A stretch of 64,000 nucleotides of DNA, from the NCBI RefSeq assembly GCF_003814515.1, contig NZ_RKQJ01000001.1, positions 806,001 through 870,000 of the forward strand, written 5' to 3'. Under the pieces are notes generated by a model that saw only the letters and a program-made list of their open reading frames with translations, was not told the DNA's origin and searched no databases. Positions 1 through 10,274 of this stretch are shown here, one piece after another. The DNA comes from Salinicoccus roseus. Lineage in GTDB: Bacteria > Bacillota > Bacilli > Staphylococcales > Salinicoccaceae. Made by a program: the position numbers and the translations under genes. Each line of letters begins with the position of its first letter. Positions within the stretch are counted from its first letter, which is position 1.

Positions 1-597
1 CTTCACATCAGCTTTGCCGATTTCCACCGTATAGTCCTCTTCAGGCACTTCTTCGCGGAATGAACGGTAGAGCTTCATGTGCTCGAGGAAGATGACCGGA
101 TCGTTCGAACGGATCGCCTGGATGAGCAGCCCCTTCGCGTCCACCGGATTGGAAGGGATGACCACTTTCAGACCCGGTGTCTGGGCCATCAGGCCTTCGA
201 GGGAGTCAGCGTGGAGTTCCGGCGTGTGTACGCCGCCGCCGAATGGCGCGCGGATAACGACCGGCATTTCCTTGCTCGCCCCTGAACGGTGCCTGTGGCG
301 CGCAATCTGGCCGGCGATACCGTCCATCGCCTCGAATACGAAGCCGAAAAATTGGATTTCGACAACTGGACGGAATCCTTCAAGTGTGAGGCCGAGCCCC
401 ATTGAAGCAAGTCCACTTTCGGCAAGGGGCGTATCGAAGACGCGCGCTTCGCCAAATTCTTTCTGCAGGCCTTCTGTTGCCCGGAATACCCCACCGTTTA
501 CGCCGACGTCTTCACCGAAGACGAGAACGTTCTCATCATTTCTGAGTTCAGTGGCCATCGCATCAGTGATTGCCTGGATCATTGTCATCTGTGCCAT
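1..597 (-). CDS. pdhB: Pyruvate dehydrogenase E1 component, beta subunit (3' part outside window)
   Basis: E1 beta subunit of the pyruvate dehydrogenase complex. With E1 alpha it carries out the thiamine-diphosphate-dependent decarboxylation of pyruvate and reductive acetylation of E2. The first 199 codons are visible, starting at the ATG at 597 with [10 protein letters not shown]; the rest lies beyond the left edge. The [14 protein letters not shown] segment near residue 30 and the DTPLAESG segment near residue 56 are typical of the family. It begins 3 bases after the pdhA stop, so the two are co-transcribed leftward, and pdhC-pdhD probably follow outside the window. Confidence 0.97.
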   Translation of the reverse strand, partial: MAQMTMIQAITDAMATELRNDENVLVFGEDVGVNGGVFRATEGLQKEFGEARVFDTPLAESGLASMGLGLTLEGFRPVVEIQFFGFVFEAMDGIAGQIARHRHRSGASKEMPVVIRAPFGGGVHTPELHADSLEGLMAQTPGLKVVIPSNPVDAKGLLIQAIRSNDPVIFLEHMKLYRSFREEVPEEDYTVEIGKADVK

Positions 598-600
598 TGA

Positions 601-1737
<1,137 letters not shown>

Positions 1738-1880
1738 TCATTTATCATCAGTTATCTTACCATATGCTGTTATAATAGTAAATAAAACCGGACTGTAACA
1801 GAGGCTTCAAAACCCCTTTAAATCAACGTTCACTGTACTAAAACAGTAATATCTGTTATATAATACAGCGCTTCCATCAC

Positions 1881-2507
1881 TTATGATTCGATCAGCGACT
1901 CGATCTCCTGTTTGATCTGGTTCACATTCTCGGTCTGCTCGCTGAACGTCTGTGCATCCTCCTGCACCTGCTGGTACTCTTCGTCCAGGTTGTTCAGCCT
2001 TTCGTCGACTTCATCCTGGGAAATGTCCTCGTCACCAAGATATTCGAATATATCCCTTTCACTTTCAAGGACCGTCTTGTAGCTGCCGATCATGTCTCCA
2101 TGCTCATTGTATCTCTGGTCCATCGCGTCCACCAGCGACTGTGCCTTATCGCGGTTGGACTCATTCGATATCTCGCTGATGTACTGTTCCGATGCTTCCA
2201 TGCGGCTCCGGCTTTCACCCATGATGGCTATTTCCTCATCGAGCTGGGCAATTCTGGCATCAGCATTTTCGACCAGCTGTCCGCTGATTTCAGTCAGCTC
2301 ATCCCTGGTGGCGGATTCTAGGGACTGCTGGAGTTCCGCCTTTTCGGCTTCCAGCTCGTCAAACGTCGCTGTCACATCCTCTATCTCCTTTTCCACCTCG
2401 ACGGTCTCTTGAAACGCATTATAAAAATCCAATAGCTCATCTTCGTCCGATGAGCATCCAGCAATCACTACTGAAAAAATCAGCAGGCTCCCTATCATTT
2501 TCTTCAT
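1881..2507 (-). CDS. ykyA: YkyA-family putative cell-wall-binding lipoprotein
   Basis: Secreted lipoprotein of 208 residues. The signal peptide MKKMIGSLLIFSVVIAGC ends in a lipobox (VIAGC, Cys18), followed by a very acidic, largely helical, coiled-coil-like body rich in Glu, Gln and Asp. In Bacillus and Staphylococcus a YkyA-family lipoprotein lies between def and the pdh genes, which is exactly this position; the family call rests on that context plus the composition and lipobox. A clear GGAGG ribosome site precedes the ATG. Biochemical role unknown; proposed to associate with the cell envelope. Confidence 0.8.
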   Translation of the reverse strand: MKKMIGSLLIFSVVIAGCSSDEDELLDFYNAFQETVEVEKEIEDVTATFDELEAEKAELQQSLESATRDELTEISGQLVENADARIAQLDEEIAIMGESRSRMEASEQYISEISNESNRDKAQSLVDAMDQRYNEHGDMIGSYKTVLESERDIFEYLGDEDISQDEVDERLNNLDEEYQQVQEDAQTFSEQTENVNQIKQEIESLIES

Positions 2508-2543
2508 TTCCCTACCTCCGATAATTTTTTTGAGTCTATATGT

Positions 2544-2581
2544 TTGAGAAATTCACGTTCCCCTGAGTATTATAGTATAAT
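2544..2581 (+). promoter_or_regulatory. Promoter for def
   Basis: TTGAGA at 2544-2549 is followed 18 bases later by TATTAT (2568-2573), with a second -10-like TATAAT at 2576-2581. It lies 35-70 bases upstream of the chosen def start and faces away from ykyA. Confidence 0.5.
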
Positions 2582-2615
2582 AAATAATAGTATAGATAAA
2601 ACAGGAGGGTTTATT

Positions 2616-3167
2616 TTGTTGACAATGAAAGATATCGTACGGGACCCCGATCCGATGCTCCGGACGAAAGTCGCGGAAGTCGAAGATATAGATGAAGAGA
2701 CGGTCTCGGAGCTCAAGGAGATGAGGGAATATCTCGTCAATTCACAGGATCCCGAAGCCTCTGAGAAGTACGGCCTCCGTCCCGGCGTCGGCCTTGCAGC
2801 ACCACAGGTCGGCCTCAATAAGCGCATGCTCGCCATCTATATGGAAGGTGACGAAGGGGAGGTCCTCCATGATTACATGCTGATCAACCCGAAGGTGAAA
2901 AGCCATTCGGTGACCGAGACCTATCTCCCGGGCGGTGAAGGCTGCCTCAGCGTCGATGAGGAGATCCCGGGCCTCGTGCACCGCTACCAGAGGATAAGGG
3001 TCACTGCCACAGACATCCACGGCGAACCGGTGGAAGTGAAGGCGAAGGGCATGCTTGCAGTCGTGCTGCAGCATGAACTCGACCACCTCGATGGCATCAT
3101 GTTCTATGACCGCATCGACGATGAACTGCCGATGGAGCCGAAGAATGGAGCTACTCCTGTAGAATAG
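2616..3167 (+). CDS. def: Peptide deformylase
   Basis: Removes the N-formyl group from nascent proteins; metal-dependent cytosolic enzyme. All three deformylase motifs are present: GVGLAAPQ, EGCLSVDE and QHELDHLDG, giving the Cys and two His metal ligands and the catalytic Glu. I chose the TTG at 2616: the AGGAGGG ribosome site at 2603-2609 is 6 bases upstream, and the resulting 183-residue protein starts MLTMKD like its S. aureus homologue and has the same length. The TTG at 2619 is an alternative. The ATG at 2625 is 15 bases from the ribosome site and less likely. Confidence 0.97.
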   Translation: MLTMKDIVRDPDPMLRTKVAEVEDIDEETVSELKEMREYLVNSQDPEASEKYGLRPGVGLAAPQVGLNKRMLAIYMEGDEGEVLHDYMLINPKVKSHSVTETYLPGGEGCLSVDEEIPGLVHRYQRIRVTATDIHGEPVEVKAKGMLAVVLQHELDHLDGIMFYDRIDDELPMEPKNGATPVE

Positions 3168-3171
3168 AGAT

Positions 3172-3201
3172 GAAGCGGCTCGATCGAGCCGCTTCTTTTT
3201 T
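3172..3201 (+). terminator. Intrinsic terminator of def
   Basis: A 12-bp perfect inverted repeat (GAAGCGGCTCGA / TCGAGCCGCTTC) is followed by six T. It starts 4 bases after the def stop codon. Confidence 0.9.
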
Positions 3202-3216
3202 CTGCAGTGGATGCGG

Positions 3217-3480
3217 TCAGATGAATTCATCCCGCCTCTCCCTGAATGGTACATTGTTTTCATACAGCTTGTCCTTAAGTCCCGCGAACGTTTCATGGTC
3301 CATGATCTCCGGGTCGTGGTCATGGCGCTTCTTGTGCACATCCTCGACCGTTTCATGCGCATCATAGATGTAGTTCATGACCACCATGTCCGGATGGATG
3401 TTGAACTCCACCATCGTCATATTCCTATCCTGGCGCTCCATCTCGAGGAGCACCCCTTCCAGTATACGCTTGTCCTTCAT
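3217..3480 (-). CDS. Small hypothetical protein
   Basis: 87-residue acidic, His- and Met-rich soluble protein; I do not recognise a family. The C-terminal half reads NYIYDAHETVEDVHKKRHDHD, then a charged tail. An upstream ATG at 3504 would add 8 residues, but a TATAAT sequence on the minus strand (3503-3508) overlaps that ATG, so transcription would start downstream of it. The G-rich stretch just before 3480 supports the shorter form. The gene converges with def, from which it is separated by the def terminator. Confidence 0.6.
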   Translation of the reverse strand: MKDKRILEGVLLEMERQDRNMTMVEFNIHPDMVVMNYIYDAHETVEDVHKKRHDHDPEIMDHETFAGLKDKLYENNVPFRERRDEFI

Positions 3481-3573
3481 CTCTCTCCCCCCATTCCCCA
3501 CCATTATAAAGTCTTTGCATGTCTTCCGTCTATAATGTAAAATAAACTTAAGCTGATAAGGGATGTGGTCTTA

Positions 3574-3669
3574 TTGCTCAAACGGTTGAGAAAAAGGCTG
3601 AAGCAGAGGCTTGGACGCATTCTCGGTAGGAAAGGGTTGCTGAACAACGAATTCATGAAGAGGGACTGA
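3574..3669 (+). CDS. Possible 31-residue basic peptide, TTG start
   Basis: A short open frame from TTG (3574) to TGA (3669) encodes MLKRLRKRLKQRLGRILGRK followed by GLLNNEFMKRD: an N-terminal, strongly cationic, Leu/Arg-patterned stretch that could form an amphipathic helix. AAGGG at 3558-3562 is a mediocre ribosome site 11 bases upstream. A minus-10-like TATAAT lies at 3531-3536 and an intrinsic terminator at 3684-3713, so a short dedicated transcript is plausible. It could equally be a small RNA with a chance frame. Confidence 0.35.
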   Translation: MLKRLRKRLKQRLGRILGRKGLLNNEFMKRD

Positions 3670-3683
3670 CCCACCCTCTTTCC

Positions 3684-3713
3684 TGTGCTGCTTCTTACAG
3701 CGCACATTTTTTT
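3684..3713 (+). terminator. Intrinsic terminator upstream of rpoY
   Basis: TGTGCTG pairs with CAGCGCA (one G-T pair) across a 7-base loop, followed by CA and seven T. It ends about 50 bases before rpoY and closes the short unit at 3531-3669. Confidence 0.7.
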
Positions 3714-3760
3714 AATGGTTTGGAAATCATGCATATAAAAGCAAAAGGAGAATATATTAA

Positions 3761-3976
3761 ATGGCAGTATTCAAAGTTTTTTTCCAGGAAGCACTGGATA
3801 GCCGCATCATCCGTGAGGACACCCTCACACGCTATTACGAAGCGGAATCCGAAACGGAAGTCCGCAGCATTTTAAGCGATTCATCATACAATATCGAATT
3901 CGTACAGGAATTGAGTCCCTCACACCTGGAATACGAAAAAGAGCATAACGAAGATTTCAAGGTTGAAAACGCCTGA
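3761..3976 (+). CDS. rpoY: DNA-directed RNA polymerase epsilon subunit
   Basis: 71-residue small RNA polymerase accessory subunit (formerly DUF1447), found in Firmicutes and proposed to protect or modulate polymerase. It starts [10 protein letters not shown] and contains [20 protein letters not shown], matching the staphylococcal protein in layout and length. AAGGAG lies just upstream of the ATG. Its TGA overlaps the ATG of rnjA by one base (TGATG), so the two are translationally coupled, the arrangement conserved in Bacillales. Confidence 0.95.
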   Translation: MAVFKVFFQEALDSRIIREDTLTRYYEAESETEVRSILSDSSYNIEFVQELSPSHLEYEKEHNEDFKVENA

Positions 3977-5655
3977 TGGGACTTGAAAACGGAGAAGTAG
4001 GCGTTTTTGCCCTCGGGGGACTCGGGGAAATCGGCAAGAACACCTATTGTATCGAATATAAAGACGAGATCATTATGATTGACGCAGGCATCAAATTTCC
4101 GGATGATGAACAGCTTGGCATCGACTATGTCATTCCGGACTACACCTATCTCAAGGAGAACAAGGAACGGATCAGCGCACTGATCATCACCCACGGCCAC
4201 GAGGACCACATCGGCGGCATTCCTTTCCTGCTCAAGGAAATCAATGTTCCAATCTATTCCGGTCCGCTTGCGCTCGGCCTGATCCGCAACAAGCTCGAGG
4301 AACACCACCTTCTGCGTACTGCAGAGCTCAACCCGATCAAGGAGGACACGGTGCTCAAGTTCAAGCATATGTCCGTCGAGTTCTACCTCACCACCCACTC
4401 CATCCCGGAGGCATATGGTGTGATCGTACGGACGCCGGAAGGCAACATCGTCCACACGGGCGACTTCAAATTCGACTTCACACCGGTCGGAGAACCTGCA
4501 AACATCGCCAAGATGGCAGCACTCGGGGAAGAAGGCGTACTCTGCCTCCTGTCCGATTCGACGAACGCGACTGTACCGAACTTCACGATCAGTGAAAAGG
4601 AAGTCGGCCAGAATGTCGAGGACATATTCAGGAAATGCAGCGGCCGCATCATCTTCGCCACATTCGCTTCCAACATCTATCGTGTGCAGCAGGCGATCGA
4701 CGCTGCGATAAAATTCGACCGCAAGATCTGCATATTCGGACGCAGCATGGAAAACAACATCAAGATCGGCCTTGAACTCGGCTACATCAAAGCACCGCCT
4801 GAGACATTCATCGAACCGAAGATGATCAACAGCATCGAAAAGCACAAGGTCATGATGCTGTGTACGGGATCCCAGGGCGAGCCGATGGCAGCCCTCTCGC
4901 GGATTGCCAACGGTACACACCGTCAGATCAGCATCATCCCGGACGACACCGTCGTCTTCAGTTCATCTCCGATTCCGGGCAACACGCTCAGCATCAACCG
5001 TACGATCAATGCATTGTACAAGGCCGGCGCAGATGTGATACACGGCAAACTGTCGAACATCCACACATCCGGCCACGGTTCCCAGGAAGAGCAGAAACTG
5101 ATGCTCCGCCTGATGCGTCCGAAGTACTTCATGCCGATCCACGGCGAGTACCGTATGCTGCACCTCCACAAGGAGCTTGCAGTGAACACCGGGATGGATC
5201 CAGACAACATCTTCCTCATGGAGATCGGTGATGTGCTGGCACTGAAGCGTGACAGCGCAAGGCACAGCCATAGAGTGCCTGCCGGCACCGTCTTCGTCGA
5301 CGGCATCGGCATCGGCGATATCGGCAACATCGTCCTCCGGGACAGGAAGGACCTCTCCGAGGAAGGTCTTGCGATCGTCGTCGTTTCCATCGACTTCGAG
5401 ACGAAGACGCTGCTCAGCGGTCCTGACATCATATCGCGCGGGTTCGTATACATGCGTGAATCCTACGGTCTCATCCGCAGTGCAGAGAAGAAGATCAAGG
5501 GAGATGTCATCAACCTCCTGAATACGAAGGAAAATGTAGAATGGTACCACGTAAAACAGCTCATCATCGAAGAGCTGAGCAACCATCTATACCGCAAGAC
5601 ACACAGGAAACCAATGATCCTACCGACGATCATGAGAGTCGATCAGCAGAAATAA
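3976..5655 (+). CDS. rnjA: Ribonuclease J1
   Basis: Metallo-beta-lactamase-fold 5' exonuclease/endoribonuclease for mRNA decay and rRNA maturation. 559 residues, the usual size. The zinc motif HGHEDH is at about residues 73-78 with the distal DSTNAT and HGEYRM segments further on, followed by the beta-CASP region and a C-terminal domain. Starts at the ATG overlapping the rpoY stop. A bidirectional terminator follows directly. Confidence 0.98.
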   Translation: MGLENGEVGVFALGGLGEIGKNTYCIEYKDEIIMIDAGIKFPDDEQLGIDYVIPDYTYLKENKERISALIITHGHEDHIGGIPFLLKEINVPIYSGPLALGLIRNKLEEHHLLRTAELNPIKEDTVLKFKHMSVEFYLTTHSIPEAYGVIVRTPEGNIVHTGDFKFDFTPVGEPANIAKMAALGEEGVLCLLSDSTNATVPNFTISEKEVGQNVEDIFRKCSGRIIFATFASNIYRVQQAIDAAIKFDRKICIFGRSMENNIKIGLELGYIKAPPETFIEPKMINSIEKHKVMMLCTGSQGEPMAALSRIANGTHRQISIIPDDTVVFSSSPIPGNTLSINRTINALYKAGADVIHGKLSNIHTSGHGSQEEQKLMLRLMRPKYFMPIHGEYRMLHLHKELAVNTGMDPDNIFLMEIGDVLALKRDSARHSHRVPAGTVFVDGIGIGDIGNIVLRDRKDLSEEGLAIVVVSIDFETKTLLSGPDIISRGFVYMRESYGLIRSAEKKIKGDVINLLNTKENVEWYHVKQLIIEELSNHLYRKTHRKPMILPTIMRVDQQK

Positions 5656-5692
5656 AAAAGAACATCCGGCGCTGCCGGATGTTCTTTTTTTA
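5654..5692. terminator. Bidirectional intrinsic terminator between rnjA and ktrA
   Basis: AAGAACATCCGGC and GCCGGATGTTCTT form a 13-bp stem around GCT, flanked by A-runs on the left and T-runs on the right. It serves the convergent rnjA (+) and ktrA (-) genes. Confidence 0.92.
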
Positions 5693-6349
5693 TCGGGTCA
5701 ATGACTTTTCAAAGCGTGTCAGATCATCATCGTTGCCGATCATGATGAGTATATCCTCCTTCTGGATATTGACCGTCGGATCGGGGCTGACGATGATGTC
5801 CTCACCCCGTTTGATCGCAATGACGCTGACTCCGTACTCTGCCCGTATATCGAGGTCGAGCAGCGACTGGTCCGAGAGCTTCTCCTCGGCCATGATCTCG
5901 ACGATCGAATGTTCATCGGACAGTTCCAGATAATCAAGCACCGAACTCGAGGCGAGCTTATGGGCGACCCTGCGTCCCATATCCCGCTCCGGATGGATGA
6001 CGACATCGGCGCCGATCTTCTCAAGCACGCGTGCATGGTAGTCATTCTGGGCCTTTACGCTTACCTTCTTGACACCAAGGTCCTTGAGCAGCAGTGTCGT
6101 CAGTATGCTCGACTGGATGTTGTCGCCGATCGCCACGATGACATTGTCGAAGTTGCCGAGGCCGAGGTCCTTCAGCACCGTTTCGTCAGTCGTATCGCCG
6201 ATGACGGCCTGGGTTGCGATGTCTATGAACTCATTGACGCGGTTCTCATCCACGTCGACCGCCAGAACATCCATTTCAAGCACCCTGAGTTCACGGACGA
6301 TGCTCCCCCCGAACCGGCCGAGCCCGATGACTGCATAATCTTTATTCAT
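5690..6349 (-). CDS. ktrA: Ktr potassium uptake gating subunit (TrkA/RCK family)
   Basis: Cytosolic regulatory ring subunit of a Ktr K+ transporter, 219 residues. The N-terminal Rossmann RCK_N domain shows GLGRFGGS at about residues 9-16 and acidic residues at the end of strand 2 (VDVDENR); a TrkA_C domain lies in the last 80 residues. The homologue at this locus in S. aureus is called KtrA or KtrC and binds c-di-AMP through the C domain. The membrane partner KtrB/KtrD is not in this window. AGGTGA ribosome site upstream. Confidence 0.93.
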   Translation of the reverse strand: MNKDYAVIGLGRFGGSIVRELRVLEMDVLAVDVDENRVNEFIDIATQAVIGDTTDETVLKDLGLGNFDNVIVAIGDNIQSSILTTLLLKDLGVKKVSVKAQNDYHARVLEKIGADVVIHPERDMGRRVAHKLASSSVLDYLELSDEHSIVEIMAEEKLSDQSLLDLDIRAEYGVSVIAIKRGEDIIVSPDPTVNIQKEDILIMIGNDDDLTRFEKSLTR

Positions 6350-6373
6350 CTTATCACCTGTCCATCCTCAATG

Positions 6374-7399
6374 TTAGTACTTGCTGTTGTCCTTTCCCTG
6401 TACATACTCCTTGTCGAACAGGAACAGTCTCATGAGAAGGACAAGACTTGGCACCAATAATAGTAAACCTAAAATGAAGACGACTGTCAAACTGAAAGCC
6501 ATGCTCTCATTGACGACGGCCGTATTGATGTCCACATACGGATACAGGATGTAGGGCAGCTTGCTGATGCCGTATCCGTAGAAGGCAAAGGCAAACTGAA
6601 GCATGATCATGATGAATGCAAGTCCGAATGCGCGCTTCCTCCAAATCAGGAAGACTGCAATGCCCATTGAAGCGAGGCTCAGCCCGAACAGGTACCAGTA
6701 ATCCTGGGCACGGATGAAGTGTTCATAGTTGTGTTCCCGGAGCCCCAGGAAGACGAACTGCGAAATGAACAGCATCGGCAGCGTCCATATGAGGAACCAT
6801 CTGCGCACAAGGTGCAGTGCCTGCGAATCCTTGGCCCGCGCCGCATAGAATGTCAGGAAGCCGCTGGAGACATAGAGGACGGTGATGATGGCCAGGAATA
6901 CGACCGACCATCCATAGGTGCTGAACAGCAGTTCCTCGAGCTGCAGCTGGATGCCATCCCCCTCCTCGATGATATAGCCTCCCTCCGATATGACAAGGGC
7001 TATGGAAAGCGAGGCTGGTATCAGCAGGCCTGTGCCTCCGTAGAGGAATGTCCAGGACAGTTTCGGCTCCTTGTTGTAGGAGTTGAAGGCATAGTAGCTG
7101 CCGCGTATCGCAAGCAGTATCAGCGCGATGCTTCCGGGAATCAGCAGTGTCGTCCCATAGTAGTATGCCGTATCCGGATAGAAACCGACGATGCCGACGA
7201 AGAAGAAGACGAAGAAGACGTTCGTCACTTCCCATACTGGACTCAAATAGCGTTGGATGATCGGGCTGATGACGTTATCGTCCCCTGTGAGCTTCGAGTA
7301 GAAGTTGAAGAAGCCGGCACCGAAGTCGATCGATGCCACGATGATATATCCGTAAAGGAATGTCCACAGCACGGTCACCCCGATGATTTCATAGTTCAT
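6374..7399 (-). CDS. cydB: Cytochrome bd ubiquinol oxidase subunit II
   Basis: Membrane subunit II of cytochrome bd oxidase, 341 residues with about eight to nine hydrophobic segments. The opening MNYEIIGVTVLWTFLYGYII and the DFGAGF motif are typical of CydB. The start ATG overlaps the cydA stop by 4 bases (ATGA), preceded by GGAGG inside cydA, so the pair is coupled. Confidence 0.96.
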   Translation of the reverse strand: MNYEIIGVTVLWTFLYGYIIVASIDFGAGFFNFYSKLTGDDNVISPIIQRYLSPVWEVTNVFFVFFFVGIVGFYPDTAYYYGTTLLIPGSIALILLAIRGSYYAFNSYNKEPKLSWTFLYGGTGLLIPASLSIALVISEGGYIIEEGDGIQLQLEELLFSTYGWSVVFLAIITVLYVSSGFLTFYAARAKDSQALHLVRRWFLIWTLPMLFISQFVFLGLREHNYEHFIRAQDYWYLFGLSLASMGIAVFLIWRKRAFGLAFIMIMLQFAFAFYGYGISKLPYILYPYVDINTAVVNESMAFSLTVVFILGLLLLVPSLVLLMRLFLFDKEYVQGKDNSKY

Positions 7400-8751
7400 G
7401 GCAGCCGACCTCCTTTGTAGTCCTCCCCGTACATCTTAAGGCGTTCCGTATCGGCACTTTTGCCCTGGAACATCCTGAGCAGTACGTAGATGCATGTGAC
7501 GCCGAGCACTGCATAGAGCAGTACGAATGCAATCAGGGTCAGACCGAGGCCGTCGGCGTTGGTCACAGCCTCAGACACCCGCATATAGCCGCGCAGGATC
7601 CACGGCTGGCGGCCCATTTCTGCCAGGAACCAGCCGGATTCTATTGCCGCCATCGATAACGGACCGGTCAGTACATAGGCATAGAGGAGCGCCGGATGGT
7701 GTTCATCGAACTTCGAGAACTTCGCCAGGAAGTAGATGAGGGCCACGGTCAGCCCGTACATCCCGAAGAACACCATCATGTCGAAGAAGTAGTGGATGAT
7801 CAGCGGCGGCTGTTCATCCTCCGGTATGTCGTTCAGGCCGGTCACCTCGGTATCGAAGGAATTGCCGGCGAGGAAACTGAGCACACTCGGTATCTTGAGC
7901 GCGTAGCTGACCTCCTGGGTCTCCTCATCGAGGACCCCGAAAAGGATCAGATCCGCATTGTCTTCGGTCTCAAAGTGCCACTCCATCGCCGCCAGCTTTT
8001 CAGGCTGATGCTCATGCAGGAATTTTGCCGAAAAGTCTCCGGCGAGCACTGTCAGGGAAGCCATGACCAGGCCGAGCACCATCATGACTTTGAGCCCCTT
8101 CTTATGATATTCCCTGTCCTCCTTGAACTTGGAACGGAGCAGCTTGAAGGCACCTATCGAAGCGATGATGAATACCGCCGTCATGTATGCCGTGACTACG
8201 ACGTGGAATATCCTTACCCAGCTGGAGGGGTTGAACATAGCTGCAAGCGGATCCACATTGACCAGAGCGCCATCCACAAGATCGAACCCTGCCGGCGTGT
8301 TCATGAACGAGTTGACTGTCGTGATGAACACGGCGGACAAAGTCGAACCGATGACGATCGGTATGTTGAGCAGCCAGTGGTGCCATGGGTTTTTGAAGCG
8401 GTCCCATGTATACAGGAAGATGCCGAGGAATATCGCCTCGAAGAAGAAGGCGAATGTTTCCATGAACAGCGGCAGCGCGATGATCTGTCCGCCGAGCCGC
8501 ATGAAGTCCGGCCATATCAGGGAGAGCTGGAGACCGATGATGGTCCCGGTCACGACGCCGACGGCGACAGTCACCGTATATCCTTTCGCTATCCTTCTTG
8601 CCATGGTCAAGTACATGGCATCCTTATTCTGCAGTCCCAGAAATTCCAGAACCATGAAGACAATCGGTATGCCGACACCGATCGTCGCAAAAATTATATG
8701 AAATCCCAAAGTGGATGCAGTCAGTACACGACCAATGATTACCTCATCCAT
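7396..8751 (-). CDS. cydA: Cytochrome bd ubiquinol oxidase subunit I
   Basis: Haem-bearing subunit I of the high-affinity quinol oxidase, used at low oxygen. 451 residues with the start at 8751, where GAGGTG lies at correct spacing; a TTG five codons earlier overlaps that ribosome site and was rejected. N-terminal HIIFATIGVGIP contains the conserved haem b595 His region; VVTGTIIGLQLSLIWPDF and the GRQPWI segment are CydA signatures. The quinol-binding Q loop is present between residues about 240 and 310. No terminator separates it from the upstream MFS gene. Confidence 0.97.
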   Translation of the reverse strand: MDEVIIGRVLTASTLGFHIIFATIGVGIPIVFMVLEFLGLQNKDAMYLTMARRIAKGYTVTVAVGVVTGTIIGLQLSLIWPDFMRLGGQIIALPLFMETFAFFFEAIFLGIFLYTWDRFKNPWHHWLLNIPIVIGSTLSAVFITTVNSFMNTPAGFDLVDGALVNVDPLAAMFNPSSWVRIFHVVVTAYMTAVFIIASIGAFKLLRSKFKEDREYHKKGLKVMMVLGLVMASLTVLAGDFSAKFLHEHQPEKLAAMEWHFETEDNADLILFGVLDEETQEVSYALKIPSVLSFLAGNSFDTEVTGLNDIPEDEQPPLIIHYFFDMMVFFGMYGLTVALIYFLAKFSKFDEHHPALLYAYVLTGPLSMAAIESGWFLAEMGRQPWILRGYMRVSEAVTNADGLGLTLIAFVLLYAVLGVTCIYVLLRMFQGKSADTERLKMYGEDYKGGRLP

Positions 8752-8837
8752 TCGATCACCTCTCAATTAATGTATCCTGAATATAAGACGGATTGTCCCT
8801 CTATGGCATTCAAGATCATGATGAATTCATGACAATT

Positions 8838-8859
8838 TTGTGAAATAATTATCATTCTC
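8838..8859 (-). promoter_or_regulatory. Fur-box-like sequence and Rex half-site upstream of cydA
   Basis: On the minus strand the 19-mer at 8841-8859 (GAGAATGATAATTATTTCA) matches the classical Fur box at 14 of 19 positions. It overlaps TTCACAA (8838-8844 on the minus strand), one perfect half of the Rex consensus, whose other half is poor. Either iron or redox control of cydAB is possible; only similarity is shown. Confidence 0.35.
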
Positions 8860-8900
8860 ATTTTATTATTCTACCGTATCATGCCCTGAATTACAATTAT

Positions 8901-10199
8901 TTAAACTGGTGATCCGTCCTCCTTGACCCTAAGGTGGAACAGTATCCCGATCACAATCATGACGATGAGGCTCGTGATCGCCATGCGGGATGCCAGCACT
9001 CCATAATCCGCCAGTATCAGTGTGATCGAACCATATATGAAGGGACCTATGACAGCACTCATTTTTGCGCTGAAGGCGAACAGACCGAAGAACTGCCCTT
9101 CTTTTCCTTCTGGGGAAAGTTCTATGATCATCGTCCGGCTCACCACCCAAGTCGATCCCATCGCAACGCCGAAGAGCGAAGCCGCGATCCAGAAAGTCCA
9201 CATCGGCAGCGGTATGGCCGCTATCGCCACCGCGACCGCCAGCAGCACGGCGATGATTACGAAAGTGCGCTTCGAACCGAATCCCCTATTGATGAAGCTG
9301 AATACGATCGCCCCGATGATGCTGAACAGTGTCGCCACCATGAAGATGATGAGGAAGGTACCCGGCTCGAACCCGACGACCGTCGTGGCATAGGGCTGCA
9401 TCATCGCGATTGCAGTAGCCAGGGCGTCGTTGACGAAGAAATAAGCGATCATGAAATAGAATATGGATGGATACTCCCGTGCTTCGACGAATGTCCTATA
9501 GATGTCCCGGTACCCTTTCAGAAAAGCCTGCTTCGGCTTCTGTGCTCTTGGCGGGTCCCTATTGATGAGGAACAGCGGCAGCGCAAAGATGAGGAAGAGC
9601 AGCCCGGACAGCCAGAATGTATGATGCACCGCCCCGTCCCCGATGATCAGGAGAACCGAGAAGATGCCGAACAGGGTGCCCATATACCCCAGCGCAACCC
9701 CATAGCCCGAAATGAGGGGAATCTCCTTTTTATTGCCTAAACTCGAGAGCATGGCATCATAGAAGACATTGCCCGAGTTGAAGGCGAACTTTGCGGCGAC
9801 GAAGAACAGTATGGTCAATACAAGTCCGTTCGGCAGTCCGAACCACCTTGCTGTGTCCATGCCGCCGAACATCCCCATGCCTACAGAGACGGTGACACAC
9901 AGCAGTGTAAATAGGATGACATACCGCCTGCGCCTGCCGGTCCGGTCCATCGTCACCCCATAGAGGGGAGCGAATGCGATCAGCAGTATCGCCGCCACGG
10001 CATTCGCATAGGCGATGATGGTGGATGCTATCTGTTCGAGCCGCGGGTTGGTCCCCACCATCTCGGTAATATACTGGGGGAAGAACAGGGTGACGATGTT
10101 GGCGCTGAATATGGTGTTGGCAAAATCATAGAGTGCGAAAGCAAGAATCGGCAGCGTAAGATAGAGTTCCATCGGACGGCGCACAGTTTCCTTCATCAT
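8901..10199 (-). CDS. MFS transporter, UMF1/Atg22-like family
   Basis: 432-residue polytopic membrane protein with about 12 hydrophobic segments. The opening LPILAFALYDFANTIFSANI and the MDRTGRRRRY loop after the second to third helices are characteristic of the UMF1 branch of the major facilitator superfamily. The start is the ATG at 10199, 5 bases after GGAGG; a TTG at 10226 lies upstream of that site. Substrate unknown. It reads in the same direction as cydAB but is separated from ptsI by a strong terminator. Confidence 0.85.
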   Translation of the reverse strand: MMKETVRRPMELYLTLPILAFALYDFANTIFSANIVTLFFPQYITEMVGTNPRLEQIASTIIAYANAVAAILLIAFAPLYGVTMDRTGRRRRYVILFTLLCVTVSVGMGMFGGMDTARWFGLPNGLVLTILFFVAAKFAFNSGNVFYDAMLSSLGNKKEIPLISGYGVALGYMGTLFGIFSVLLIIGDGAVHHTFWLSGLLFLIFALPLFLINRDPPRAQKPKQAFLKGYRDIYRTFVEAREYPSIFYFMIAYFFVNDALATAIAMMQPYATTVVGFEPGTFLIIFMVATLFSIIGAIVFSFINRGFGSKRTFVIIAVLLAVAVAIAAIPLPMWTFWIAASLFGVAMGSTWVVSRTMIIELSPEGKEGQFFGLFAFSAKMSAVIGPFIYGSITLILADYGVLASRMAITSLIVMIVIGILFHLRVKEDGSPV

Positions 10200-10236
10200 C
10201 TGATCCTCCTCAGCCCTTTTCTGCAATCATGACGGC

Positions 10237-10267
10237 AAAAAACACGCACGGATGCATCCGTGCGTGT
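10237..10267 (-). terminator. Intrinsic terminator of ptsHI
   Basis: ACACGCACGGAT and ATCCGTGCGTGT form a 12-bp stem around GC on the minus strand, followed by six T. It lies 7 bases downstream of the ptsI stop. Confidence 0.93.
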
Positions 10268-10274
10268 GATGTTT

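Noticed and set aside
3835-4920. Long minus-strand open frame of 361 codons opposite rnjA
   Set aside because: Antisense of a highly conserved RNase J1 frame; no ribosome site, no similarity pattern.
8830-8840. Additional copy of the 41-bp repeat (GACAATTTTG)
   Set aside because: Only seven to eight bases match one arm; no second arm or 41-bp spacing.
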